From Mesorhizobium sp. NFR06 (GTDB lineage Bacteria; Pseudomonadota; Alphaproteobacteria; Rhizobiales; Rhizobiaceae), in the NCBI RefSeq assembly GCF_900115245.1, contig NZ_FOVT01000005.1:186001-250000 (forward strand): a stretch of DNA of 64,000 nucleotides, written 5' to 3'. A program made the position numbers and the translations under genes. Below, piece after piece: positions 53,064 through 61,567 of this stretch (positions within the stretch are counted from its first letter, which is position 1; the number at the start of each line of letters is the position of its first letter). Under the pieces are notes generated by a model. The model searched no databases, was not told the DNA's origin, and worked only from the letters and a program-made list of their open reading frames with translations.

Positions 53064-54721
53064 TAGCTCGCCCCGATGCTATCATCGTCGGAAGCGGCGC
53101 TGGCGGCTCAACGGCCGCACGCATTCTGACCAAGCGTGGCTGGAACGTCGTGGTCCTCGAGAAGGGCGGGCCGGTCGACGCTGAAGACTTTCTGCCTTTC
53201 GATGAGTTGCATTTCCGCGAACACAAGACGCTGATCCCCAAGATTGTCGACGACCCGATGATCTACGCCGGTCTCGACGGCAATAGCCCGGTCCGTAGCG
53301 AGCGATGGTGGGAGGTCACCATGGTCGGCGGGTCCACCAACGTCTGGGACGCCAATTTCCCGCGCTATACAACGCCCGATTTTGACGTCACGCCCTACAT
53401 GAAGGGCATTCCAAACGCCGGCCACATGGTTAAATGGCCTTGGAGCTACGAGGAATTCCGGCCTTGGTTCGAGATGGCCGAGTGGGACTGGGCCGTTTCG
53501 GGGGCAGCGGGCCAGTCTGAAGAGGAGATGCGAGCTGGTTATCAGTATCCGATGCCCGTGCTCAAACCTCACCAGTCTTCCGCCTTCCTGCGAAGTCTAT
53601 TCCGCAAGGCTGGTTTGAAACCTTATTTCGGCGCGAGGGCGATCAACTCACAGACCTATGACGGACGGCCCGCCTGCTCGTTCTGTGGTTTCTGCCAGTT
53701 CTTCGGCTGCGCCGTAAACAGCCGTGCCAACGCGGCCAATACCATGTTGCGTCGGGCGCTCGCCACCGGCCGCTGCGATCTTCGGGTCAATCACTATGTC
53801 ATCCGCGTGGAGCATGAGCCCGGCCCCGACGGGCGCCGCCGGATCCGCGGCGTCTGGTATGTGACCGAGCCGGGCGGGCCGGAACAATTCATGGCATCAG
53901 ACCGGGTGATCGTGTCCGTGCAGACTATCCAGTCGGCGCGGCTCTTTCTTCTTTCCGAGGTGCCCGATCCCTATAAGCTGGTTGGCCGTTTCCTTACCTA
54001 TCACACCAAGGGCGACGCCCACTTTACTTTCCCAGGCAAGGGGGTCTGGAACCCGGGCTTGAACAATTTCTACCAGCCGGTGACCGCGATCGGGAGCCTG
54101 CAGTTGCGCGGCCTCTATACCTACAAGGACAGCGCAGGCGATATGCGCAAGGGCGGCAAATTCTCGGTCTATGACCCTTTCACCTGCACTACGCCGCTGC
54201 GGCTCGTGAAGGGCGCCTCGCTGGGGCCATCCGAGAAGAACATCTGGGGTGCAAACCTAGTGAACTACATGGAGGAGCTTCGCACCCAGGGTGGCGTGTC
54301 GGTTTCGTTCACCGGCGACGCTATGAGCCTATACAACAACCGTGTTGAGCTTGACCCGGTGGTCAAGGACCCTTGGGGCGTGCCGGTCCCCAAGACGTTC
54401 TATCGCCACGACCCGTGGGATTTGGCTACGAGTCGCTTTGCGTTGGATACTATTGCCGAAGCGGTTGGGAACGCAGGCGGCGAGCTGCGCAAGAACGATC
54501 CGCAGGACGAGGCCAATCCCGGCTACGGTCATGTTCATGGCGCCTTGCGCGCCGGTGCTGACCGCGGCGCCTCGGTGCTCAACCTTGATTGTGAATCCCA
54601 CGAGGTGGCTGGGTTGACGGTGCTGGACGCGGCGTGGATGCCCACCGCCGGTGCATCAAACCCATCCCTGACTTTGCTCGCGAATGCCTACCGTGTCTGC
54701 ACAGCTATGCCGCAGGCTTGA
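53060..54721 (+). CDS. GMC-family flavoprotein oxidoreductase, GADH large-subunit-like (cluster B)
   Basis: A 553-residue FAD enzyme: AIIVGSGAGGSTAARILTKR is the dinucleotide-binding motif, CSFCGFCQFFGC (about residues 203-214) a Cys motif like that of FDH/GADH large subunits with a 3Fe-4S cluster, and HVHGALRAGAD and AAWMPTAGASNPSLTLLANA the C-terminal GMC region. It oxidises an alcohol or sugar acid. The start GTG 53060 is chosen because it overlaps the gamma stop and begins right before the FAD motif. No cytochrome c subunit follows, so its electron acceptor must be different or encoded elsewhere. Confidence 0.82.
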   Translation: MIARPDAIIVGSGAGGSTAARILTKRGWNVVVLEKGGPVDAEDFLPFDELHFREHKTLIPKIVDDPMIYAGLDGNSPVRSERWWEVTMVGGSTNVWDANFPRYTTPDFDVTPYMKGIPNAGHMVKWPWSYEEFRPWFEMAEWDWAVSGAAGQSEEEMRAGYQYPMPVLKPHQSSAFLRSLFRKAGLKPYFGARAINSQTYDGRPACSFCGFCQFFGCAVNSRANAANTMLRRALATGRCDLRVNHYVIRVEHEPGPDGRRRIRGVWYVTEPGGPEQFMASDRVIVSVQTIQSARLFLLSEVPDPYKLVGRFLTYHTKGDAHFTFPGKGVWNPGLNNFYQPVTAIGSLQLRGLYTYKDSAGDMRKGGKFSVYDPFTCTTPLRLVKGASLGPSEKNIWGANLVNYMEELRTQGGVSVSFTGDAMSLYNNRVELDPVVKDPWGVPVPKTFYRHDPWDLATSRFALDTIAEAVGNAGGELRKNDPQDEANPGYGHVHGALRAGADRGASVLNLDCESHEVAGLTVLDAAWMPTAGASNPSLTLLANAYRVCTAMPQA

Positions 54722-54749
54722 CCTGGCCGCAAAATCTTAGGAGTTGAAC

Positions 54750-55931
54750 ATGACGGACGATCTCGACTTCCGACAGCAACTCGCTGTCGAACTGCTCAGC
54801 GCCGGTATTACTGCAACAGACATGACGAACGACGTGCCTCCGAGCGTGCTCGCGACGTCGGCTGCGCTCGCGGCGGACTTGAAGATTCCTTTCCCTTCAG
54901 GACTGAGGCCGGCCCCTTATCCTATCAACCCTGAGCCGCAGCTAAACGATCCGCTTCCAAAAGCTGATGTCGTGGTAGTGACTTGGACGGTGGACGAGGT
55001 TTCAGCACTCGCTGACGTGCTAACCCCACAGATCACGCGAGATCATTGGTATCGCTATGCGCGAAATTTTTCCGCATATCTGCCCAAAATTCGCGAGCAT
55101 GCGCCAGCACGCAACGCGCAGCGGCTGGCCAGCTACTATATGACTAAGATCGGCACCAAGACGGTGCTGTGCTTGAAGTCAGAGTTACACCTAAACCAGG
55201 ACGGCGTGCAGGATCCTCCTTTCTCGGCGGGCAATGCCAGCCTGCCGGTGAAGGATCTCTTCCACCAGATATTGGACGAGGCCGACCCTTCGATCATCAT
55301 CACCACGGGCACAGCTGGCGCCGTCTTCGCCGAGCATGATTTGGGCGACGTAGTGGTCACTCGCGGCGCCATGTTCCGCGTGCAGAAGGAGTTCGGCAAA
55401 GCGCCGTTTGCAGGTAAAACGTATAAGTCCGACTGGCAGGTCAACACGCGTTTGTTCGGCAAGGCAGTCGAGCTGATGCGCGGCTTCAAATCGCAGGTGG
55501 CGGCGCCGGAATTCCTGCCTCCCACCGCCAATTATGCCCCACTTGACCATATTCCGAAGCCGATTGCCGAAAATGACCCCGACATCAAGATGGACGGCAT
55601 TGATATGCCGGCCTTCCACCCGATCTTAACCACCGACTTTTTTGAGTTCGGGACATCGGTGAACAAACTGGATCAATTCGGGGCAGCGGTGGAAATGGGC
55701 GATGCCGCGCTCGGCCTCTGTGTCGAGGAGCGGGCAGCCAGCGGAAAGTCTACCCCCAACTGGTTGGTGATCCGCAACTGCTCGGACCCGCAGATCAACG
55801 GGGCCTTACGCAACCGTCCGTCCAAGCAAAGCCTGCAGGCCATGTGGGCGGTCTACTATTATATGGGCTTCGGCTACTGGACCTCGGTGAACAGCGCGAT
55901 CACCACTTGGGCCGTGATTGCGGGCAACTGA
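54750..55931 (+). CDS. Nucleoside phosphorylase-fold protein (cluster B)
   Basis: A 393-residue protein. ADVVVVTWTVDEVSALADVL is the first strand/loop of the phosphorylase superfamily, SIIITTGTAGAVFAEHDLGD the conserved Gly-rich phosphate site, VVTRGAMF the following strand, FFEFGTS and VEMGDAALGLCVEE the nucleoside-binding Glu region, and WLVIRNCSDPQING the C-terminal Asp segment. These match PNP/MTAN-type enzymes, which split nucleosides. It is longer than housekeeping PNPs (about 240-290 aa), like phosphorylase-fold domains found with signalling and defence genes. ATG 54750 follows AGGAG. Confidence 0.75.
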   Translation: MTDDLDFRQQLAVELLSAGITATDMTNDVPPSVLATSAALAADLKIPFPSGLRPAPYPINPEPQLNDPLPKADVVVVTWTVDEVSALADVLTPQITRDHWYRYARNFSAYLPKIREHAPARNAQRLASYYMTKIGTKTVLCLKSELHLNQDGVQDPPFSAGNASLPVKDLFHQILDEADPSIIITTGTAGAVFAEHDLGDVVVTRGAMFRVQKEFGKAPFAGKTYKSDWQVNTRLFGKAVELMRGFKSQVAAPEFLPPTANYAPLDHIPKPIAENDPDIKMDGIDMPAFHPILTTDFFEFGTSVNKLDQFGAAVEMGDAALGLCVEERAASGKSTPNWLVIRNCSDPQINGALRNRPSKQSLQAMWAVYYYMGFGYWTSVNSAITTWAVIAGN

Positions 55932-55932
55932 G

Positions 55933-57225
55933 GTGGCCAGCTCACAGATTCCCGTCGAGGTAGAGCTCGCCTTCGAACTCATGCCCTGCCAAGCTGAGCG
56001 TGTGGCTCAGACCCCTGGCCCCACCCCACATGCGTGCAGCTATTTCCGCGAGTGGGGCACCTATCACAGTTTCGACTACAAGACCGCGGGGCCGCCCAAG
56101 CCGGGCATGCAGACGACTGCCGAGTATGTGGGCCGTGCGCCCTTGGTGCCGGAGATGCTTAGCGGTTGCCGAAAGGCGCCGCTGATGGCCGTCGGCATCA
56201 ATCCCAACTTACCCGGGTGGTGGGCGCCGCTTCGTAGTTCATTGAACCCGCTGTTTGACGATTACCGCCAATATGCCCACTATTTTCGCTGGCGCGGAAC
56301 CTCGAAGCCCGAACTGTCCAAGGCCGACTATGCAGCCTTTGGAGGCGGTGGCCCCGGTGACACGCCGCCCGATGGCACGCTGCAACTTAATGTGCCGCCC
56401 GGTGCTGATGGGGGTTACCCGCTGAATCTGCTGTGGCGCTCCCAGCAGATGTATCTCGAATATCAGGGGCTGCTAGACGGACTAGCCCACGCAATGGGCT
56501 GGCCAGACGGCCGCCTTGCAGTCGGCGAAGACCTCTCTTACGGCAACATGGTGGCCTGCCCCTCCGCCAAATGGGTGACGGGCAACCCGGTTCCACCAGA
56601 CAACCTTCCGGGCATGACCGACACCCAGAAGGTGGGGATCGTATCGGAATGCTTTCGGCAACGGAAATACTTCCTGCGCCAGCTGTTCCAGAGCCTGCCG
56701 TCGGTGATCGTGGTGTTCAGCCAAAACACCGCCTCGACCTTCATCGGGGAGTTGCAGGGCCGTTTCTCCAAGGGTGATCCCAAGAACACCGACACCATCG
56801 AAGAGTTGATGAGCCGTGAGGTCATCCTGCATTATGGGGACCTTCCGGACGGCCGGTCGCTCGATGCGCGAGTGGTCTTCGGGCCCCATCCCACCGGCAG
56901 TCCAGCCGCGTGGGCTGCGGGTAAACCCAAGGTTCTGGCCCAATTGGTAGCTGCCGCCCGACAGGGCCGGCTGACCTTCAACACCGCCACTAGGCGACTG
57001 GCCCGGCCTCCGGGTTCTTGCGCTTTTTGCCCGATTCTCGACGTCGGCCCCTGCGACTATCGCAGCGAGCTAACGCCTCTCGAGCTTCAGCCGACACTGA
57101 CTGCAGACCGAATTCCCGGCATTGGCCCGGACAAGGCGACGCAGCAGTCGCTGATGGGCGCTTTCCTGTCCGACCTGAACCCTGCGCCTGGCCTATGGAG
57201 CGACGACGAGGCATCGGAGGACTAG
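55933..57225 (+). CDS. Uracil-DNA-glycosylase-fold protein with C-terminal Cys motif (cluster B)
   Basis: About 430 residues. PLMAVGINPNLPGWW resembles motif I (GINPG) of MUG/TDG-type glycosylases, MVACPSAKW and SVIVVFSQNTASTF the core strands, and ARVVFGPHPTGSPAAW the HPxG-type motif near the active site. Additional Cys residues, CAFCPILDVGPC near the C-terminus and one at the N-terminus, could hold a zinc or iron-sulfur cluster. GTG 55933, just after the previous stop, is the likeliest start; a TTG 15 bases earlier is possible. The substrate may be a modified base in DNA or a nucleotide pool component. Confidence 0.68.
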   Translation: MASSQIPVEVELAFELMPCQAERVAQTPGPTPHACSYFREWGTYHSFDYKTAGPPKPGMQTTAEYVGRAPLVPEMLSGCRKAPLMAVGINPNLPGWWAPLRSSLNPLFDDYRQYAHYFRWRGTSKPELSKADYAAFGGGGPGDTPPDGTLQLNVPPGADGGYPLNLLWRSQQMYLEYQGLLDGLAHAMGWPDGRLAVGEDLSYGNMVACPSAKWVTGNPVPPDNLPGMTDTQKVGIVSECFRQRKYFLRQLFQSLPSVIVVFSQNTASTFIGELQGRFSKGDPKNTDTIEELMSREVILHYGDLPDGRSLDARVVFGPHPTGSPAAWAAGKPKVLAQLVAAARQGRLTFNTATRRLARPPGSCAFCPILDVGPCDYRSELTPLELQPTLTADRIPGIGPDKATQQSLMGAFLSDLNPAPGLWSDDEASED

Positions 57226-57229
57226 GCCG

Positions 57230-59575
57230 ATGAGCGGTCCGCGTGGCTATATCTTCTGCGAATCAGAGCGGGCCAACGAATTGGACGCGATCCTCGCTCA
57301 GGCCGCCACGGCCCCGGTTCGCTTCAAGGAATATGTAGAGGCCGATCTTGACAGCGCCACGCTTGCGCGGGTCACCGCGGCGGGGTTCGAGACCTACCTG
57401 CGACCGCAGGCGAAGCAGTCGCTTGAGTTAGGCGCACAACCTTCTGACGCCATCCCTACGCCTCCCGAAGCCGGGTTCGCTGCCGACACGCCGGGGATCG
57501 TCGAGCCACAGCCGGTGTGGATCGCCCAACCCGACAAGCGCCACGATCCTCGCCTCAAGCGCCGGTTCGCTCAACTCGCCAGTCAGGTGCCGCGAGGCAA
57601 GCCAAAGCGGGGTCCGATGCGCTTGGCTCTAAATGGATCGCTAACAACCGAGCGCCGCCAGACACTGGAGGACCTCGGCGTTCGCCTGCTTAACTTTAGG
57701 AAAGCCTACTATCAGGTCGAGGTGCCACCATCCGTTCGGGAAGCAGTAAAGGCGCTGCCGTTTGTTGCGAGTCTGAGAGCCTATGATTTGCTCGATAGCG
57801 TCTCCAGCGACCTGCTTCGCGCACTCGCCGACCATGATGATGCAGGTAGGCCACCCACTCTGGCGACTTATGATGCCCTGACTCACCATGCGGAAGATAC
57901 AGGCAGACTGTCCAGCAGACTCAAGGCTATGCCGGGTGTCACCTTCGTTGCCGCGTCTGTGGATGCCGTGCGTTTCTGCGCTGTCGGCAGCGATGCCCTT
58001 TTGGCCCGGGTGGCGACCTTGCCGCAAGTGCGCATGCTTACCCCGGTACGAGCCGCCAGATTAGCCGTCGACCATATACGGCCGCTTTGCGGCGTTGCGG
58101 CGGCTGGCGGCGAGGTTCCACTAATGGGCGAGGGCCAGATTATCGCGATCCTCGACAGTGGCATTACTGACCATCCGGATTTCAAGGGCCGGATCAAAAG
58201 CAAGATAGGTTTCGACGGCTGCGATCCCGAGGACATCTACGGTCATGGTCTTCATGTGGCGGGTATTGCGGCCGGCTCAGGCGCTGCTTCGGGTGGGGTG
58301 CTTCGTGGCATAGCACCGGCCGCAGAACTGGTCGTAATAGGCATGCGCCGTGATAACGGCGAGCTTGCTCTCCCGCTGGATTTAGGTGACCTCCTTAGAG
58401 TCGCAGTCGACAACGGTGCTCGAATAATCAACTGCAGCTGGGGTACCCCCGTTGGCGCTGTCTACGATTCCGCCGCTCTTTCGGTGGACAGATTCGTGTG
58501 CGCTCATCCGGATGTGCTGGTGGTATTTGCTGCCGGCAACAAGGGCGACGCGCGATCCGGCACCCATTCGCTGTGGACTGTAGGCTCGCCCGCTACCGCC
58601 AAGAATGCACTCGCTGTCGGTGCCAGTGGCACAGATCGGATTAACATTGATAAGACGTGGAATGTTTACGACTCTAATTTGTTCGCGAATCCGGCGGGTG
58701 CGGCAAGGATGACGCCGGCAATCGACGAGGTGGCTTTGCTTTCAAGCGCCGGGCCCACTGATACCCGCGGGATCAAGCCCGATCTGACAGCGCCGGGGGT
58801 TTGGGTGCTAGCGCCGCGTTTGGCGGGCGGGCCGCTCCCCTACGAACCTTTTGATGCCTACGGCGGCCAATATGGCTATCTTCATGGAACCAGCATGGCC
58901 GCCCCGGTAGTCGCAGGAGCAGCGGCGATCCTGCGACAGCACCTCTTGGCAAGCGGCCCACCGCCCTCAGCCGCTTTGATGCGAGCACTTCTTATAAGCG
59001 CCACGCGACCGATGCCAGCCCTGGATCATCCGGCCGCCCCGCCTATTGGCTATCCGGACTTCGACCAGGGCTTTGGACGCCTCGACCTGGCCACGCTGCT
59101 TCCAGTATCGGGCTCTCCGAGCGGCCGAACGATCATGTTCGACGACGTGCCTAATGACGATCCGAGACGGGCGCTAACCAGCGGCGTTAGGCCCGGTGAT
59201 AATGGTCGAAGCCTGCGCCGCTACTCCTTTACCGCGAAGCCGGGCGCAGTCGATCAGATGCGGATCACACTCGCTTGGACCGACGCGCCTGGGGCCGACG
59301 TGCAGAACGACTTGCAGCTTCTTGTCACTACCCCGAGCAATAAGCAGATCGTCGGCAATCCCGACCACAAGCTCGACCGAATATTCGGTCCGCCGGATGC
59401 TGGCGATCCTTTCATCTCCGACCGCCACAACACCGTGGAGCAGGTCCGGATTCCTTCGCCCGAAGCCGGCGAATATCGGGTACGCGTTTGGGCCCGCAAC
59501 ACTGTCTACCCACCCCAAGGCTACGCCTTAGCCATCTGCGGCGAATTGACCGGCACCCTTCATGCCGATCCTTAA
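57230..59575 (+). CDS. Subtilisin-like serine protease (cluster B)
   Basis: A 781-residue S8 protease. Residues about 1-290 are a long N-terminal region with no signal peptide, possibly a pro- or regulatory domain. The catalytic domain has Asp in IIAILDSGI (about residue 309), His in YGHGLHVAGIAAG (about 339), the oxyanion Asn in VVFAAGNKG (about 437) and Ser in HGTSMAAPVVAG (about 555). A C-terminal beta-sandwich (about 640-781: MRITLAWTDAPGADVQNDLQ) resembles the P-like domain of this family. It begins four bases after the glycosylase gene, so it is the last gene of the operon. Confidence 0.87.
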   Translation: MSGPRGYIFCESERANELDAILAQAATAPVRFKEYVEADLDSATLARVTAAGFETYLRPQAKQSLELGAQPSDAIPTPPEAGFAADTPGIVEPQPVWIAQPDKRHDPRLKRRFAQLASQVPRGKPKRGPMRLALNGSLTTERRQTLEDLGVRLLNFRKAYYQVEVPPSVREAVKALPFVASLRAYDLLDSVSSDLLRALADHDDAGRPPTLATYDALTHHAEDTGRLSSRLKAMPGVTFVAASVDAVRFCAVGSDALLARVATLPQVRMLTPVRAARLAVDHIRPLCGVAAAGGEVPLMGEGQIIAILDSGITDHPDFKGRIKSKIGFDGCDPEDIYGHGLHVAGIAAGSGAASGGVLRGIAPAAELVVIGMRRDNGELALPLDLGDLLRVAVDNGARIINCSWGTPVGAVYDSAALSVDRFVCAHPDVLVVFAAGNKGDARSGTHSLWTVGSPATAKNALAVGASGTDRINIDKTWNVYDSNLFANPAGAARMTPAIDEVALLSSAGPTDTRGIKPDLTAPGVWVLAPRLAGGPLPYEPFDAYGGQYGYLHGTSMAAPVVAGAAAILRQHLLASGPPPSAALMRALLISATRPMPALDHPAAPPIGYPDFDQGFGRLDLATLLPVSGSPSGRTIMFDDVPNDDPRRALTSGVRPGDNGRSLRRYSFTAKPGAVDQMRITLAWTDAPGADVQNDLQLLVTTPSNKQIVGNPDHKLDRIFGPPDAGDPFISDRHNTVEQVRIPSPEAGEYRVRVWARNTVYPPQGYALAICGELTGTLHADP

Positions 59576-59765
59576 GCTCCGAACCCAATCAGGTTGTTGA
59601 CTGATTTTAGTCTTCTTGGTGCAGCCTTGAAAACAGCAGAGTTTGAATCATGGCAGGTGCTAATCAAGGCAAAAGCCACGCGCTTATTGGCATTCTAGTC
59701 CAGAACGTCCGGAGCGAGCTCCTTTCTCGCGGACGGGCGCAACTGGATCCTAAAGCACGTCACGA
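59576..59765. other. Intergenic region after cluster B
   Basis: AATCAG (59587-59592) pairs with CTGATT (59601-59606), followed by TTAG, a weak terminator candidate for cluster B. No gene is seen in the remaining bases. Confidence 0.35.
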
Positions 59766-60120
59766 TTAATTGGCCTCAAATCCGGCAGCCTTTGAAGTTT
59801 CTGCACTGTAGCGGGTCGAACAGGTCGCATATGTCCTTGGATTGAGGTCCGGCGAGTAGGCCGGCAGCGGCAGCAGCCAAGCACCGCGTTGGCGCACCAG
59901 TTCGGCCGCCCGCTCGCTCTTGTGGAAGGCGACGTTGTCGAGGATGACGACGTCGCCGGTTTGAGCTCGGGTGCAAGCTGGGTCTCGACATAGAGTTCGA
60001 AACGCGCCTTGTTCATCGGCGCATCGACGATCCAAGGCGCAATCATGGCGTGGCATCTCAAGCCGGCGATGAAGGTCTGCGTCTTCCATGCACCGCGCGC
60101 CGGAGTCGTTGCGATTTGTA
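59766..60120 (-). pseudogene. Remnant of an IS630-family transposase
   Basis: Minus-strand frames together read [39 protein letters not shown], then after a one-base shift [20 protein letters not shown] and [14 protein letters not shown], which are the catalytic DDE core motifs of IS630/mariner-like transposases (the DN after ILD and the SPDLNP motif). The expected stretch with the final Glu between SPDLNP and the ending KAAGFEAN is deleted, and at least two frameshifts separate the parts. The N-terminal half is missing, replaced by the integrase region. Not functional. Confidence 0.8.
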
Positions 60121-60150
60121 ATAATTCGTGAAAGTAACCGGTTCGACGAC

Positions 60151-60159
60151 CGCTATAAC
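60151..60159 (+). promoter_or_regulatory. CGCTATAAC promoter-like motif
   Basis: The same 9 bases occur 48, 29 and 46 bases before the genes at 26128, 29790 and 32043. Here TATAAC ends only seven bases before ATG 60167, which would give a leaderless transcript of the excisionase-like gene. No consensus -35 is found at fixed spacing. Confidence 0.4.
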
Positions 60160-60166
60160 GTCGTGA

Positions 60167-60469
60167 ATGTCGAGCCTGCTAACCCCCGCCCAAGCCGCGT
60201 CATTCCTCGCCGTCACCCCCAAGCACCTGCTTGAATTGACCAACGAGGGCGCTTTGCGCTGGGTGAACATAGGTCTTGAGGGCAAGAGGCCTACCCGGCG
60301 CTACAAACAAGACGACCTTGCTGATTTCATTGAAAGACGGAGGCAAAAGGCATGCCGGTATATCGAAAGCACGGCAAACCAGAATACACGTTTGACTTCC
60401 AGCTTTGCGGTCGTCGATTTTTCGGCCCCACCGGCACGAGCAACAAGCGGCAGGCGGAGCGCATCCTAG
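60167..60469 (+). CDS. Excisionase-like helix-turn-helix protein
   Basis: A frame of 100 residues; the first 65 read LTPAQAASFLAVTPKHLLEL, TNEGALRWVNIGLEGKRPTR and RYKQDDLADFIERRRQ, the winged helix-turn-helix of the MerR/excisionase (HTH_17) type. The rest overlaps the integrase start by 118 bases and is low complexity, so the functional domain is the first two thirds. It would control excision direction of the island integrase. Confidence 0.75.
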   Translation: MSSLLTPAQAASFLAVTPKHLLELTNEGALRWVNIGLEGKRPTRRYKQDDLADFIERRRQKACRYIESTANQNTRLTSSFAVVDFSAPPARATSGRRSAS

Positions 60470-61464
60470 AGCAGAAGCGGCAGGAAGCTCGTGCCACGCT
60501 GAAAACGGCTGCAAGCTTCACCGCTGAAGGCCCCATGACACTCGAGATAGCTACTTCCCGCTACTGGCACGAGGTGGGGCAGCATCTGGCGAACTCCGAT
60601 AACTATTTCCGCTTCCTCGGTTGGCTCCTTGGTCATTTCGGTAAGCACCTAACGCTCGACCGCATCACGGATTCAAAGGTCGCGGCTATGGTCTCTAAGC
60701 GTCGGGCCGATGGTGTCAGCAACGCGACTGTCAATCGGACCGCGACTGTCCCGCTGCGCGGCATCATGACTCGGGCGAAGAAAACGTGGAAGGTCCCGGT
60801 CGCCGACATCGACTGGAGCCGCCATCTGCTAAAGGAGCCGAAGGAGCGTGTCCGCGAGGCCAGCGTGGACGAGGAAAAGCGCCTAATGGCCGCCATGCGT
60901 GATGACTACGCACCCGCGGTCCGTTTCGCGATCCTTACCGGTTGCCGTCGGATGGAGATCGTGGATCTCACCTGGGCGCGAGTTGACTTCTTCGGCAAGA
61001 CCTTCACCATCGTAGGCAAGGGCGAGAAGACCCGGATGTTGCCAATGACGGATGCAGTCTACGATCTGCTCTGGGCTCTTCGGGGACACCATTCGACCGG
61101 CGTCTTCACCTATGTGGCGAAAAGGACGAGCAAACAGCTTGGGCTTATTCGGGGCGAGCGCTATCCGATTACGATGGAGGGCTTCAAGACGGCCTGGCGG
61201 CGTCACCGTGCCAAGTCCGGAGTTGAGAACTTCCGCTTCCATGACACGCGCCACACCGCTGCTACGCGCACTCTCCGCACCGGCAATATGAAGGTTGTCC
61301 AGAGGATGCTCGGCCATGAAGACATCGCTACTACGGCGAAATACGCGCATGCCATGATCGAAGATATGCGCGTCGCAATGGAGGCAGCAAATCACACCGG
61401 AAGTCCCACCGGAAGAGGAAAGAAAGCCTCTAGTAAATTGAAAGATAAGAAGAAATCGGCCTGA
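60352..61464 (+). CDS. Tyrosine recombinase (island integrase)
   Basis: A 370-residue phage-type integrase. The catalytic Arg lies in TGCRRMEIVDLTW, a Lys in GKGEKTRMLPM, His-Arg in FHDTRHTAATRT, His in MLGHEDIATTAKY and the Tyr nucleophile in KYAHAM, so all active-site residues are present. The N-terminal 110 residues form the arm- and core-binding domains. The stop is only five bases from a truncated tRNA-Pro, the likely attachment site. The C-terminal tail is Lys/Ser-rich. Confidence 0.93.
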   Translation: MPVYRKHGKPEYTFDFQLCGRRFFGPTGTSNKRQAERILEQKRQEARATLKTAASFTAEGPMTLEIATSRYWHEVGQHLANSDNYFRFLGWLLGHFGKHLTLDRITDSKVAAMVSKRRADGVSNATVNRTATVPLRGIMTRAKKTWKVPVADIDWSRHLLKEPKERVREASVDEEKRLMAAMRDDYAPAVRFAILTGCRRMEIVDLTWARVDFFGKTFTIVGKGEKTRMLPMTDAVYDLLWALRGHHSTGVFTYVAKRTSKQLGLIRGERYPITMEGFKTAWRRHRAKSGVENFRFHDTRHTAATRTLRTGNMKVVQRMLGHEDIATTAKYAHAMIEDMRVAMEAANHTGSPTGRGKKASSKLKDKKKSA

Positions 61465-61469
61465 GCAAC

Positions 61470-61513
61470 CTTGACCCCCAGTCAAGTGCGCTACCGGGCT
61501 GCGCTACACTCCG
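61470..61513 (-). tRNA. 5' half of tRNA-Pro(GGG), island attachment site
   Basis: Reading on the minus strand from 61513: acceptor 5' strand CGGAGTG, then TA, a D-arm with GCGC paired stems, and an anticodon arm CTTGA-CTGGGGG-TCAAG with anticodon GGG at the correct place. After TCAAG the expected variable loop, T-arm and acceptor 3' strand are absent; the sequence runs directly into the integrase stop codon. It is therefore truncated at the anticodon arm, the usual crossover region of tyrosine integrases. Whether a full gene exists elsewhere cannot be seen. Confidence 0.78.
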
Positions 61514-61567
61514 GACCGGGTGGCGATGTATCGTGATAACCCCGTGCGGGTCAACCGAATTCGGTGC

